A program made the translations under genes and the position numbers. A stretch of 42,715 bases of DNA from Bacteroides sp. SM23_62_1 (lineage in GTDB: Bacteria > Bacteroidota > Bacteroidia > Bacteroidales > SM23-62). Position 1 is the stretch's first letter. Every line of letters starts with the position of its first letter. Below are positions 9,068 to 16,956 of the stretch, piece by piece. The notes under the pieces are model-generated. The model did no database searches. It saw only the letters and a program-made list of their open reading frames with translations, and had not been told where the DNA came from. The DNA lies in assembly GCA_001304505.1 (NCBI GenBank), contig LJUQ01000007.1, positions 18,803 through 61,517 on the forward strand. The letters are read 5' to 3'.

Positions 9068-9780
9068 AAATGACTTTCAGTATTATACAGGGTGGCAATC
9101 GAATTTATCGTTCGGATTATTTCATCCGGGTTAGTGCTTCTGAACGAAACATCCAGTTGCCGAAGGTGTTTCATGAGTCTCTTCTGAATGCCTTCAGGAA
9201 AAAGTTTAACAAAAGTCCTTCGGTTGTTAAAAGCTTTTATCTCACCATCCAGTTCCAGGTAATATAAATTTTCAGGATTGGTAAAATGATACAAATAAAC
9301 CGTATTATTATTATAAGGGACCAGTTTCTTTTCCCAGTAAATAAAACATGTGAAACGGGCATTGTGAATGACCTGGTAAAACCTTTCCGGAACTTCCGTT
9401 AGTTTCAGTTTCCTGAAGTTATATTTGCCTATAGTGAATGCAGACATATGTTCCGGTACAGCGAGAATCAGGTTGCTCCCACCGGAAAGGAATTCATACT
9501 CAATTTCTACATGCTGTGAATAAAGATCATATTTAAGCTTCACATTCTGAAATACTCTGCCATTTATAGTAACCGAGCCAGTATTAAACCTGTCTTCCAG
9601 AAAATAAGGATGACCCTCTGTCTGAAAATACCGGTAATAATACTGAACTCCGTTCACAAGATCCTGATCCAGCCCGAAAGCATTCATAACAAGATCGTGG
9701 AATGAACCCTGACCGGAAAGGATGGCAAATGCAAATAACAGTATTCCTCCTGCAGTTACTTTGAGTATGCTTTGTCTCAT
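9064..9780 (-). CDS. Secreted protein of unknown function, first gene of the receptor/DUF4249 operon
   Basis: A 238-residue protein with a clear signal peptide (residues 1-24, ending 'AFAILSGQG'). I do not recognise a domain. The mature part is rich in aromatic residues and predicted beta strands ('VQYYYRYFQTEGHPYF', 'VKLKYDLYSQHVEIEYEF') and ends in a helical tail ('GIQKRLMKHLRQLDVSF'). Its stop overlaps the start of the TonB receptor by 4 bp, so the two are very probably co-translated. Where STN-type receptors normally follow a FecR anti-sigma gene, this product has neither a FecR fold signature nor a cytoplasmic tail. A periplasmic partner of the receptor is the simplest inference. ATG at 9780 is well placed. 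Confidence 0.7.
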   Translation of the reverse strand: MRQSILKVTAGGILLFAFAILSGQGSFHDLVMNAFGLDQDLVNGVQYYYRYFQTEGHPYFLEDRFNTGSVTINGRVFQNVKLKYDLYSQHVEIEYEFLSGGSNLILAVPEHMSAFTIGKYNFRKLKLTEVPERFYQVIHNARFTCFIYWEKKLVPYNNNTVYLYHFTNPENLYYLELDGEIKAFNNRRTFVKLFPEGIQKRLMKHLRQLDVSFRSTNPDEIIRTINSIATLYNTESHL

Positions 9781-10013
9781 TTAAAGAGTGTTATCTAATG
9801 ATTTTTACCGTTCAGTATATATATTCAGGAAATTGCCGAAATAATAAACAGTTTTATGGCAGGTTCTAAATCACAAATTTAATAATATTTCAACCTTTAA
9901 GATTTTCAGCTCATACATCAGATGTTTATATGGATTTCTTTCAAATAACCCAGTGGATAATACGTGATTAAATATCTCACAAAACAAAATTTATTAATCT
10001 TGCATTATGAAAA

Positions 10014-10207
10014 ATGCCTGTTCTGATTGACCATGATGTTATTGACGGAGCTACAATGGTTAGATTTCTTAATGACCTGGCAAAATCTGTCGGAAAAGGA
10101 GAATTCATTAACGGGATGAGCTTATAAAGCAGAAAAAATCGGAAAAAGAAGGTATCTTGTACATTGATCCTTTTTCGTTCATGCTTATGGGTGGGCTGAA
10201 CAACTAA
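10014..10207 (+). pseudogene. Decayed C-terminal fragment of a 2-oxoacid dehydrogenase-type acyltransferase
   Basis: Within the 455-bp gap 9781-10235, frame 10014-10127 encodes 'MPVLIDHDVIDGATMVRFLN' followed by 'DLAKSVGKGEFING'. This resembles the catalytic HxxxDG region of E2/chloramphenicol-acetyltransferase-fold enzymes ('IDHDVIDGAP...RFLNDL'). The frame stops, but shifting by one base near 10118 opens 'ELIKQKKSEKEGILYIDPF' through to a stop at 10207, as expected of a frameshifted continuation. No N-terminal part remains upstream. I read this as a gene remnant; a genuine 37-aa peptide is less likely. The rest of the gap shows nothing recognisable. Confidence 0.5.
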
Positions 10208-10235
10208 CAGACCAGGAAAGCTTATATATTCCTAT

Positions 10236-11270
10236 TTATCCCCACAGCAATGATTTCATAATATACAGATCCAATTCCTCATAATCCCGTTCCTGCTGGC
10301 ATTTAAGTATCACATTTTCATCTATTTCCCTTGATATCTCCAGGAGTTTCAGGAATATCTCCCTGCTGTTTCTCAGGTGTTTTGTTGCGACATCGTCTTT
10401 CTGGGTTCTCATAGCCTTTACATCAAGACCAACAAACTCACCATTATTCCCATAATTGTGTTTGTCAAGGATTCGTACCTGGTTCAAGGCTCTTCGCAAA
10501 TCAACAGAACCAAATGATTTATCCTGATCGAATTTCAATCCATTCTGGTCATTCAGGTGCACAGTCCATAATTTACCGAATGCCAGTGCAAAACCCATTT
10601 CATCAGAAGGATCAAGGCCTGCAAGGATAGCATGTGCACTCTCAATGTTTACACCAACACGGTTCGGATCGTTACATAGCAATGATAATGCAACAGCATG
10701 CCCCGTGGTTGGAATAAATGAGTGATCCATTGGCTCATTAGGTTTGGGCTCGATACATATCCTGATTTTCGGATCATAAGCCAGCATAAGGTTAATTGCC
10801 TCCACAATTCTTTCAGTTGCGATCCTGCTGTCTTTTGCTTCTCTTATATAGGTGCCTTCCCGTGCAAACCACAAGACAAGCAGATCTGTACCCAGTGCAT
10901 TGGCAATATCTATAGCCCGCTTACTCCTTTCAAGAGCATATTCCCTGCAACCGGGATCGTTAGATGTATATCCTCCATCAATGGTGCGGCTGTCTTCCCA
11001 CAGCCTCGGGGCAACGAACTCAGCAGCCAGTCCATTGCTTTCAAGGATTTTCGTAACCTCCTTTGCCTTACTGATGATTTGTTGAGGAGAAAGGTTGTTC
11101 ATTTCGGGAACAGCATCATCGTCATGAAACTGAACGCCATCAAATCCAAGCTTCTTATAGAATTCAAGCTTCTTTGAGAATGCGATGGTTTTTCTTACTG
11201 TCGGGCCGAAGAGATCTGCTCCTTCATGAATATTCCACGGGCCAAAAGTGAACTTGAAGATACCTGCCAT
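10236..11270 (-). CDS. Xylose-isomerase-like TIM-barrel sugar isomerase (short, class I-like)
   Basis: A 344-residue TIM barrel resembling short actinobacterial xylose isomerases. Recognisable parts: 'FKFTFGPWN' at the start, His49 in 'FHDDD', Glu174 in 'IEPKPNEP', 'TTGHAVA' (188-194), Glu210 and His213 in 'NIESAH', Asp248/Asp250 in 'KFDQD' and Asp283 in 'GLDVKAMRT'. These correspond to catalytic and metal ligands. The usual metal Asp of 'HIDLN' is His238 ('TVHLND'), so the substrate may not be xylose. I chose ATG at 11270 ('MAGIFKF'); a TTG extension to 11303 would overlap the upstream LRR gene. No xylulokinase or sugar transporter is adjacent, so pathway context is missing. Confidence 0.8.
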   Translation of the reverse strand: MAGIFKFTFGPWNIHEGADLFGPTVRKTIAFSKKLEFYKKLGFDGVQFHDDDAVPEMNNLSPQQIISKAKEVTKILESNGLAAEFVAPRLWEDSRTIDGGYTSNDPGCREYALERSKRAIDIANALGTDLLVLWFAREGTYIREAKDSRIATERIVEAINLMLAYDPKIRICIEPKPNEPMDHSFIPTTGHAVALSLLCNDPNRVGVNIESAHAILAGLDPSDEMGFALAFGKLWTVHLNDQNGLKFDQDKSFGSVDLRRALNQVRILDKHNYGNNGEFVGLDVKAMRTQKDDVATKHLRNSREIFLKLLEISREIDENVILKCQQERDYEELDLYIMKSLLWG

Positions 11271-11286
11271 AATAATTATATTTAAT

Positions 11287-12048
11287 TTATTTACTGCAAT
11301 CAATTGTAAAATCTACATTCGGACTGCCGGATGTATAAACAAGAACACCGGCTGGAGGAAATGGTGTTGTCCAGACACATACCGTATATAACATAGGCAT
11401 ATTTTCTATCATCAATCCTTTTAATAAAGTATTATTAGAAATGTCCAGACTGGCTAGCTGGTTATCCGAGCATTGTAATACTATTAAAGAATCATTATTG
11501 GAAACATCCAGCGTTTTTAGCTGGTTATGCAGGATATTCAGGTATTTTAATCTATTATTGTTAGAAACGTCCAGTGTGGCTAATTTGTTAGAATTACAGC
11601 CCAATTCTATTAAGGAAGGACTATTAGTAAGATCCAGGCTTGTTAACTGGTTATAATTGCAACCCAGTTCTGTTAATTCAGGATTTTTTGAAACATCCAG
11701 GGTAGTAATCAGGTTATTCCAGCAACCCAGCAATGTAAGCCCCTTATTATGAGAAACATCCAGGGTGGATAAATGGTTATTAAAGCATAAAAGAGTATCT
11801 AAATTGATAAATGCTTCTATCCCTGTCATGTCGAAAATACCCTTTCCGCCAACATTTAAAAACGTAATTGTTTCAGCTTCGGTATAACTGATAATACTGT
11901 CCCCGTTCGTATCAACACCTCTTTGTATCAGTGCACTTAAAAAGTTTTGATCGCGGATTTTAACCTGGTCGCCCGGTTCATCTTTTTCGCATTGACTCAA
12001 TAAAATCATAGCAAGGATGAACGGCAACACTTTAATTGTTGGTTTCAT
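11287..12048 (-). CDS. Leucine-rich-repeat lipoprotein with an EF-hand-like loop
   Basis: A 253-residue protein. ATG at 12048 gives a clean lipoprotein signal ending 'LLSQC' (Cys20); a TTG ten codons upstream is less likely. Residues 47-58 ('DTNGDSIISYTE') fit a calcium-binding EF-hand loop with D47, N49, D51 and E58. From residue ~84 onwards come 21-residue repeats of the form LDVSxNxxLxxLxCxxNxLxx, six units starting at about 96, 117, 138, 159, 180 and 201, typical of Bacteroidetes surface LRR proteins. A C-terminal cap region ends 'VDFTIDCSK'. The location is probably the outer membrane surface; the binding partner is unknown. It lies 16 bp upstream of the isomerase-like gene on the same strand, so the two may be co-transcribed. 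Confidence 0.82.
   Translation of the reverse strand: MKPTIKVLPFILAMILLSQCEKDEPGDQVKIRDQNFLSALIQRGVDTNGDSIISYTEAETITFLNVGGKGIFDMTGIEAFINLDTLLCFNNHLSTLDVSHNKGLTLLGCWNNLITTLDVSKNPELTELGCNYNQLTSLDLTNSPSLIELGCNSNKLATLDVSNNNRLKYLNILHNQLKTLDVSNNDSLIVLQCSDNQLASLDISNNTLLKGLMIENMPMLYTVCVWTTPFPPAGVLVYTSGSPNVDFTIDCSK
11386..11763 (-). repeat. 63-bp tandem coding repeats of the LRR gene
   Basis: Six consecutive 63-bp units encode the 21-residue leucine-rich repeats. On the plus strand the recurring core reads gaaacatccag or gaaacgtccag followed by an (a)gctggtta-type segment. Units have diverged at the DNA level, but the spacing is exact, so unit number could change by recombination. Confidence 0.7.
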
Positions 12049-12377
12049 TACCAATTGGTTCACTGCTTTTCTGTTCAATAATTATGAGAGATGAGAAAAT
12101 CAAAATTATGCATTATATAAGCAAATGTCAAGCATATTCACTTAAACATATCCTTTTTCAGGACTGGTAAAAATCCTAGCCTGCCCGACCCAATCAATAT
12201 TCTGGTCGTTTTATTACCGCCGGCTGACTTGATGGTACCCGGTGAGTAATCTTAGTAGAATTGAAAATTACAAACTCCTATTGTATGCGCTCAAGAAATT
12301 TGATAATAATCCAATAATATTCTAACTTTAATAAACAATCAGGTTATTATCCTAAAAGAAATGATTTAATAAACAGA
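12049..12377. other. Intergenic region between divergent lipoprotein genes
   Basis: This 329-bp stretch must hold both promoters for the LRR gene (minus) and the FISUMP gene (plus). I see no unambiguous Bacteroidetes TAnnTTTG box, no RNA gene and no repeat shared with the rest of the window. A short open stretch on the minus strand (12130-12245) is under 40 codons and resembles nothing I recognise. Confidence 0.4.
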
Positions 12378-13454
12378 GTGACCAGTGTTAATAAAATAAT
12401 AAATCCGCATTCAGTTATCATCCTCATTGGAATAACTATCTTCCTATTGTTAATGAACGCTTGCGACCGCACTGAACCAGAAAATACCCTTGTAATTACT
12501 ACAGATGATATAACAATTATCAGACAGGGAGTCTACAGGTTCAATGGTACATTTGTCAATTTAGGAGAATTTACAATCACGCAGCATGGGTTCTGCTGGT
12601 CTGAATCAGAAGACCCTGATAACAATGATCTTTCAATCCAGTTAGGACCCAGGGATTCAAAGGGAAGTTTCAGTTATACTATCTCTGCTCTTTCACCCGG
12701 AACAACATATTATATTAAAGCTTATGCAATAACCAATTCAGTGACTGAATATGGTAATGAGAAATCATTTACCACATCCGCACCTTTATTGAATACAGTA
12801 ATCGATATCGATGGCAATATTTACAATACCGTTCAAATTGGTGATCAGACCTGGATGGCTGATAACCTGAAGGTTACCCACTATCCTGACGGATCTCCAA
12901 TCCGGCATGTTGAGGATAGTGCCATCTGGTTCCATTTTGGACGCTATGACAAAGCATTCTGCTATTATGAAAATGTGTTAGTCAATGGTTATGTCTACGG
13001 TGCTTTGTACACATGGACGGCTGCTATCAATGATACGTTGGGCAGCGATACCAATCCGAGCGGTATCCGGGGTATCTGTCCTGATGGATGGCATATGCCG
13101 AGTGACAGTGAATGGAAACAACTTGAAATGTTTCTTGGTATGAGCCAGGAAGAAGCTGACAACATGGACTGGCGGGGAACAGATGAAGGTGGTAAAATGA
13201 AAAATGCTGATCTCAACCTCTGGAAAAGTCCAAATAACGGGGCAACAAATGAAAGCGGTTTCAATGCCTTACCTGGCGGTTGGCGTCATGGGGGAGGCTA
13301 TTTCACTGGCCTGGGCAATGAGGCAAGGTTCTGGACCTCTACCGGTATGGGCTATGCATGGTTCCGGCAACTGGATTACAATTCTTCCCGGATAAACCGT
13401 GATTTTTTTGGATATTACCAGGGTTATTCGGTACGGTGTGTAAAAGATGAATAA
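12378..13454 (+). CDS. FISUMP-domain (Fibrobacter major paralogous domain) lipoprotein
   Basis: A 358-residue predicted surface lipoprotein. The GTG start at 12378 gives a leader with lipobox 'LLMNAC' (Cys29); no in-frame ATG precedes the leader. Residues ~38-136 form a fibronectin-III-like module ('LSPGTTYYIKAYAITN', 'EYGNEKSFTT'). Residues ~140-355 are the FISUMP domain (TIGR02145): 'DIDGNIYNTVQIGDQTWMAD', 'YGALYTWTAAIN', 'GICPDGWHMPSDSEWKQLE', 'GFNALPGGWR' and a final 'GYSVRCVKD'. These domains are abundant in Fibrobacter and Bacteroidetes surface proteins, related in fold to formylglycine-generating or lectin-like domains; function is not established. A strong hairpin terminator follows 12 bp after the stop. 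Confidence 0.88.
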   Translation: MTSVNKIINPHSVIILIGITIFLLLMNACDRTEPENTLVITTDDITIIRQGVYRFNGTFVNLGEFTITQHGFCWSESEDPDNNDLSIQLGPRDSKGSFSYTISALSPGTTYYIKAYAITNSVTEYGNEKSFTTSAPLLNTVIDIDGNIYNTVQIGDQTWMADNLKVTHYPDGSPIRHVEDSAIWFHFGRYDKAFCYYENVLVNGYVYGALYTWTAAINDTLGSDTNPSGIRGICPDGWHMPSDSEWKQLEMFLGMSQEEADNMDWRGTDEGGKMKNADLNLWKSPNNGATNESGFNALPGGWRHGGGYFTGLGNEARFWTSTGMGYAWFRQLDYNSSRINRDFFGYYQGYSVRCVKDE

Positions 13455-13465
13455 AGTGAATTTTT

Positions 13466-13495
13466 ACCTGACAGGTTTGACCCAACCTGTCAGGT
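13466..13495 (+). terminator. Hairpin terminator after the FISUMP gene
   Basis: A perfect 12-bp stem (acctgacaggtt 13466-13477, aacctgtcaggt 13484-13495) closes a 6-nt loop and is followed by ttattata. It begins 12 bp past the stop codon of the FISUMP gene, the place for an intrinsic terminator. Confidence 0.75.
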
Positions 13496-13549
13496 TTATT
13501 ATAATCATCCATACCAACCGGGAACCTTGAACCGAGAACTGAGAACCAC

Positions 13550-13576
13550 AAGACCCGGCCAAAATGGCCGGGTCTT
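13550..13576 (-). terminator. Hairpin terminator downstream of the tRNA gene
   Basis: A perfect 12-bp GC-rich stem (13550-13561 with 13565-13576, core gacccggcca) and a 3-nt loop begins 3 nt past the 3' end of the minus-strand tRNA. The following minus-strand sequence is only moderately U-rich, so it may also serve in 3' processing. Confidence 0.65.
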
Positions 13577-13579
13577 GTG

Positions 13580-13653
13580 TGGGCCCAGCTGGGCTCGAAC
13601 CAGCGACCCCCTGATTATGAGTCAGATGCTCTAACCGCCTGAGCTATGGGCCC
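13580..13653 (-). tRNA. tRNA with CAU anticodon (elongator Met, or Ile2 read by lysidine)
   Basis: The 74-nt minus-strand sequence folds into a cloverleaf. The acceptor stem is GGGCCCA/TGGGCCC with discriminator A, the D-arm is 'AGCTCAGGCGGTTAGAGC', and the anticodon loop CTCATAA has anticodon CAT at 13617-13619. The T-arm is GCTGG-TTCGAGC-CCAGC. CCA is not encoded. The acceptor lacks the 1-72 mismatch of initiator tRNA, so this is elongator Met or the TilS-modified Ile2 (AUA) tRNA. The T-arm is closer to E. coli Ile2, but I cannot decide from sequence alone. Confidence 0.93.
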
Positions 13654-13918
13654 GTTGTGATAGTTCCTGGCTTCTGTTTCCTTGTTCCTGGTGAGATGTG
13701 AGTAAGAAGTTTTTATGTGAATTGCTTATATCATGTTTCAAATTTCAGTTTTTCCTTATTCACGACTCACGATTCACGTCCAAAGCCGGAATGCAATATT
13801 ACAACTTTACAGGATAAATGTCAAATGTTCGCATTTGATATAAATAAATTATCTAAATTAAGGGGATTATTTTTTCCATCACAGATACCAACAAGATTCA
13901 ACATTTTAATTAAACCCA

Positions 13919-15466
13919 ATGAAACCACTAACCCGACGAAAATTTATTTCACGTACCGCATCTGCTGGTGGAGTATTGCTTATTCCTCCTTATCTTAGCG
14001 GATGCTTATCTTCACAAAACAATATGGGAAAATCTGGATACTTTGAAACTGAGTTTGGCATTCATGAAAAATTATGCCGTAAACTCCTGGAAACAGCGTT
14101 ATCAAAAGGAGGTAATTTTGCAGATCTGTATTTTGAACATACAATATCCGGTGTTCTGGTACTTGAAGATGGCAAAGTTAACCAATCTTATGGTAATATT
14201 AACCTGGGTGTAGGGATCCGGACAGTTAAGGATGACCAGGTCGGTTACGGATTTACCCAGGTCCTTACGGAAGAATCTATGCTGTCGGCTGCCAGAACAG
14301 CTGCTTCCCTTGTTAACGCATCGGCTGTTCCACCAGAGGATCAATTTATTACTCCTGAAATTGGTGATTATTACCCTGTTTCAACTTATTTTAATGAATT
14401 CCCTGTTTCATCCAAACTCCCTATTATGCAGGACATTAATGAAAAGTGTTTTGCATTATCGGAACTTGTACGTAAAGTAACAGTTGTATTCCAGGATGAA
14501 ATGAAAAGAATCATGGTTGTCACCAGTGATGGCGTTAAGGCAGAGGACCTGATACCGGGTAATTTTTGCTATACTTCGGTGATTGCCGAAAAGGAAGGTA
14601 AAATGGAAAGCGGTGGATGGGAGTTCGGTGGCCATCGTGACTTTTCATGGTATGACCCGGACCTTGTTGAAAAATTATCCCATGAGTCTGTCCAACGGAC
14701 ACTTATCAAGTTCGATGCAATCCAGCCTCCTGCCGGTGAGATGCCGGTTGTTCTGGGATCAGGTATCACCGGCGTGCTGCTGCATGAAGCAATCGGTCAT
14801 GGTATGGAAGCTGATTTTAACCGAAAAAACATCTCGGTATACAGCACAATGATCGGAAAAAAAGTTGCAGAACCATTCGTTACAATCATTGACGATGGTA
14901 CCATTCCAAACCTGAGTGGTTCAATCAACGTGGATGATGAGGGTACACCCGGAAAAAAAACTATCCTTGTGGAAGATGGTATATTGACCGGTTATCTGCA
15001 TGACAAAATTTCGGCCCGTTATTATAATGTTGAACCCACCGGCAATGGACGTCGCCAGAGTTATGAATATATGCCCTTCCCCAGGATGAGGAATACATTC
15101 ATGATGCCGGGCGAGGCCACACCGGATGACGTCATAAAACAGGTGAAAAATGGCATTTATGTCCAGGATGTCAGCAATGGAGAGGTATTCATCGGACAGG
15201 GTGATTTCTCTTTCTATGTCAGCCAGGGATACAGAATAGAAAATGGTAAATTCACTGCACCAATAAAAGATATTAATATTATGGGCAATGGACCAAAAAT
15301 GCTTGAAAATATTACAATGGCAGCCAATGATCTCAGCATGTACCAGGGAGGAGCAGGCTTTTGCGGAAAAGAAAACCAGGGTGTTAAAGTTTCATTCGGA
15401 TTACCTACATGCCTTGTCAAATCAATGACAGTCGGAGGTACCGGCCAGAAAGGAGGTGTATCATGA
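13919..15466 (+). CDS. tldD: TldD-family metalloprotease with a Tat/lipoprotein-like leader
   Basis: A 515-residue TldD/PmbA-family (PF01523) protein. The metal and catalytic motif 'HEAIGHGMEAD' sits at 289-299 (H289, E290, H294), as in E. coli TldD, which with TldE degrades unfolded peptides and processes microcin B17. The C-terminal half is typical ('IDDGTIPNLSGSINVDDEG'). Oddly, the N-terminus reads 'TRRKFISR' then a hydrophobic stretch ending 'YLSGC' (Cys29), a twin-arginine signal with a lipobox. The partner TldE has no leader. If Met36 ('MGKSGYF') were the true start, the enzyme would be cytosolic. The gene overlaps tldE by ATGA, so the two are translationally coupled. Function is from the family; export is inference. 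Confidence 0.9.
   Translation: MKPLTRRKFISRTASAGGVLLIPPYLSGCLSSQNNMGKSGYFETEFGIHEKLCRKLLETALSKGGNFADLYFEHTISGVLVLEDGKVNQSYGNINLGVGIRTVKDDQVGYGFTQVLTEESMLSAARTAASLVNASAVPPEDQFITPEIGDYYPVSTYFNEFPVSSKLPIMQDINEKCFALSELVRKVTVVFQDEMKRIMVVTSDGVKAEDLIPGNFCYTSVIAEKEGKMESGGWEFGGHRDFSWYDPDLVEKLSHESVQRTLIKFDAIQPPAGEMPVVLGSGITGVLLHEAIGHGMEADFNRKNISVYSTMIGKKVAEPFVTIIDDGTIPNLSGSINVDDEGTPGKKTILVEDGILTGYLHDKISARYYNVEPTGNGRRQSYEYMPFPRMRNTFMMPGEATPDDVIKQVKNGIYVQDVSNGEVFIGQGDFSFYVSQGYRIENGKFTAPIKDINIMGNGPKMLENITMAANDLSMYQGGAGFCGKENQGVKVSFGLPTCLVKSMTVGGTGQKGGVS
15451..15456 (+). promoter_or_regulatory. Strong Shine-Dalgarno for tldE
   Basis: AGGAGG lies 6 nt before the ATG at 15463, inside the end of tldD. It is one of only two canonical Shine-Dalgarno sequences noted here, and it decides the start over the TTG at 15409. 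Confidence 0.8.
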
Positions 15467-16785
15467 ACCAGGAAATGAAAAATCTGTGTAAATGGGTAAT
15501 CAACAATACTGAAAAGAATGGTGCTAACCAATGTAAAGCGTCCATTGTCACGACCAGGGACGTAAATATCCGGTACAGGGAAGAAAAGCCTGAAATCATC
15601 AAGGAAGCAACTACCCAGGGATTATCCCTTGAAGTTTATGTAGATGGGAAATATTCAGCCCAGAACACTCCTGATCTAAGGAAAAAATCACTGGGAAACT
15701 TCATCATTAAAGCAATTGGTAATACCAGATACCTGGAAGAAGATTCTTACCGATACCTCCCGGATGCAAAGTATTACGAAGGCAGATCCGAAATCGATCT
15801 GCAAATAATGGACCCTGTCTATCAGGAATTCTCTGCCGAACAACGACACGGACTTGTCAGGGATATCGAAAAAGCATGCATTGAGAAAGGTGGTAACAAA
15901 CTGATCTCTGCCCAGGCTGAAATAAGTGATCGTTTCACTGAAATATATACTTTATCAAATAATGGTTTTGAGGGAGAAGCATCAGGGACACGTTTCGGTG
16001 CTGAAGTATCAGTTACCATCCAGGATGAAGGTGACCGTAAACCGGAGGGATTCATATATGTCAGTTCCAGGATGCTGGACGATTTTCCCGATCCTGAAAA
16101 AATCGCGGATTTGGTTACCCGTGATGCATACCAACAATTGGGATCAAAGAAAATTAAAACGGAAAAACTGCAGGTGATTATTCAAAACCGCAACACTGCC
16201 AGGATTCTGTCCGGCCTGTTGTCTGCAATGAATGGCCAGAACCTGCAGCAGAAAAGTTCGTTCCTGCTCGACAAGAAAGACCAGATCATCGGGAATAAAC
16301 AATTTATGCTTATCGATAATCCATTAATCATCAGGGGATTGGGAAGCCGCCTGTTTGATTCCGATGGATTCCCCTGCAAACAAAGAACAATGATTGATGA
16401 AGGGATTCTTAGAGAATATTACATCAACTGGTATTACAGTCGTAAGCTTGACTGTGAACCAACAACAGGAGGATCCTCAAACCTGATTATCCCGCCGGGG
16501 AATAGATCAGTTGAGGAAATCATGAAAGATCTTGGTCGTGGTATACTAATCACAGGAATTATTGGTGGAAATTCAAATTCAACAACGGGTGATTTTTCTC
16601 TGGGAATATTCGGCCAGCTATTTGACCATGGAAATATCATCCAACCTGTTGCTGAAATGAATATTGCAGATAACCATCTCCTGTTCTGGAATAAGCTGAC
16701 AGAGATTGCAAATGATCCCTGGAAATTCAGCAGCTGGCAACTACCAAGCCTGGTGTTTAAAGATATTGTCGTTTCAGGAGCCTGA
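15463..16785 (+). CDS. pmbA: TldE/PmbA-family protein, partner of TldD
   Basis: A 440-residue member of the TldD/PmbA family that lacks the HExxxH motif, as expected for the TldE (PmbA) subunit; in E. coli this subunit forms the heterodimer that shapes the peptide tunnel. Family features include an N-terminal 'REEKPEIIKEATTQGLSLEV' region and the C-terminal 'GIIGGNSNSTTGDFSLGIFG' segment with 'GNIIQPVAEMNIA'. The start at 15463 is fixed by AGGAGG and a 4-bp overlap with tldD. No signal peptide is visible ('MNQEMKNLCKW'), in contrast to its TldD partner. The gene is followed 18 bp later by repeat copy B. Confidence 0.9.
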   Translation: MNQEMKNLCKWVINNTEKNGANQCKASIVTTRDVNIRYREEKPEIIKEATTQGLSLEVYVDGKYSAQNTPDLRKKSLGNFIIKAIGNTRYLEEDSYRYLPDAKYYEGRSEIDLQIMDPVYQEFSAEQRHGLVRDIEKACIEKGGNKLISAQAEISDRFTEIYTLSNNGFEGEASGTRFGAEVSVTIQDEGDRKPEGFIYVSSRMLDDFPDPEKIADLVTRDAYQQLGSKKIKTEKLQVIIQNRNTARILSGLLSAMNGQNLQQKSSFLLDKKDQIIGNKQFMLIDNPLIIRGLGSRLFDSDGFPCKQRTMIDEGILREYYINWYYSRKLDCEPTTGGSSNLIIPPGNRSVEEIMKDLGRGILITGIIGGNSNSTTGDFSLGIFGQLFDHGNIIQPVAEMNIADNHLLFWNKLTEIANDPWKFSSWQLPSLVFKDIVVSGA

Positions 16786-16803
16786 TTAACATTGAATAAT
16801 TGC

Positions 16804-16956
16804 GGGGCTGTATCACAACTAATTCTTCAAGTAAAGAATACAAAGTTTATATTAAGTTCGTAACATTCAGTTTGTTGTTAATCAGGGCTTTGCGATCTTA
16901 GTGATTATTTTGCGAACTTTGCGAGGAGCCTTACAATGGAGTTGCGACACACCCCC
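16804..16956. repeat. MITE-like dispersed element, copy B
   Basis: A 153-bp element. The left end ggggctgtatcacaact and the inverted right end (agttgcgacacaccccc at 16940-16956) match at 14 of 17 positions. The interior carries 'ctttgcgatcttagtgattattttgcgaactttgcgagg', nearly colinear with copy C at 18785-18937, which is also 153 bp. The sequence taatt occurs just outside both ends and may be a short target duplication. There is no ORF inside. It occupies most of the 279-bp gap between pmbA and the convergent aldolase gene; the remaining ~110 bp shows only a weak hairpin near 17013. Confidence 0.7.

Noticed and set aside
10722-11177. A 151-codon plus-strand frame opposite the xylose-isomerase-like gene.
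   Set aside because: It is the antisense shadow of a well-supported enzyme. Its translation is Cys/Ile/Phe-rich without any domain.
12130-12245. A short minus-strand open stretch in the LRR-FISUMP gap ending '...LPVLKKDMFK'.
   Set aside because: Fewer than 40 codons, no start or ribosome site and no recognisable motif.
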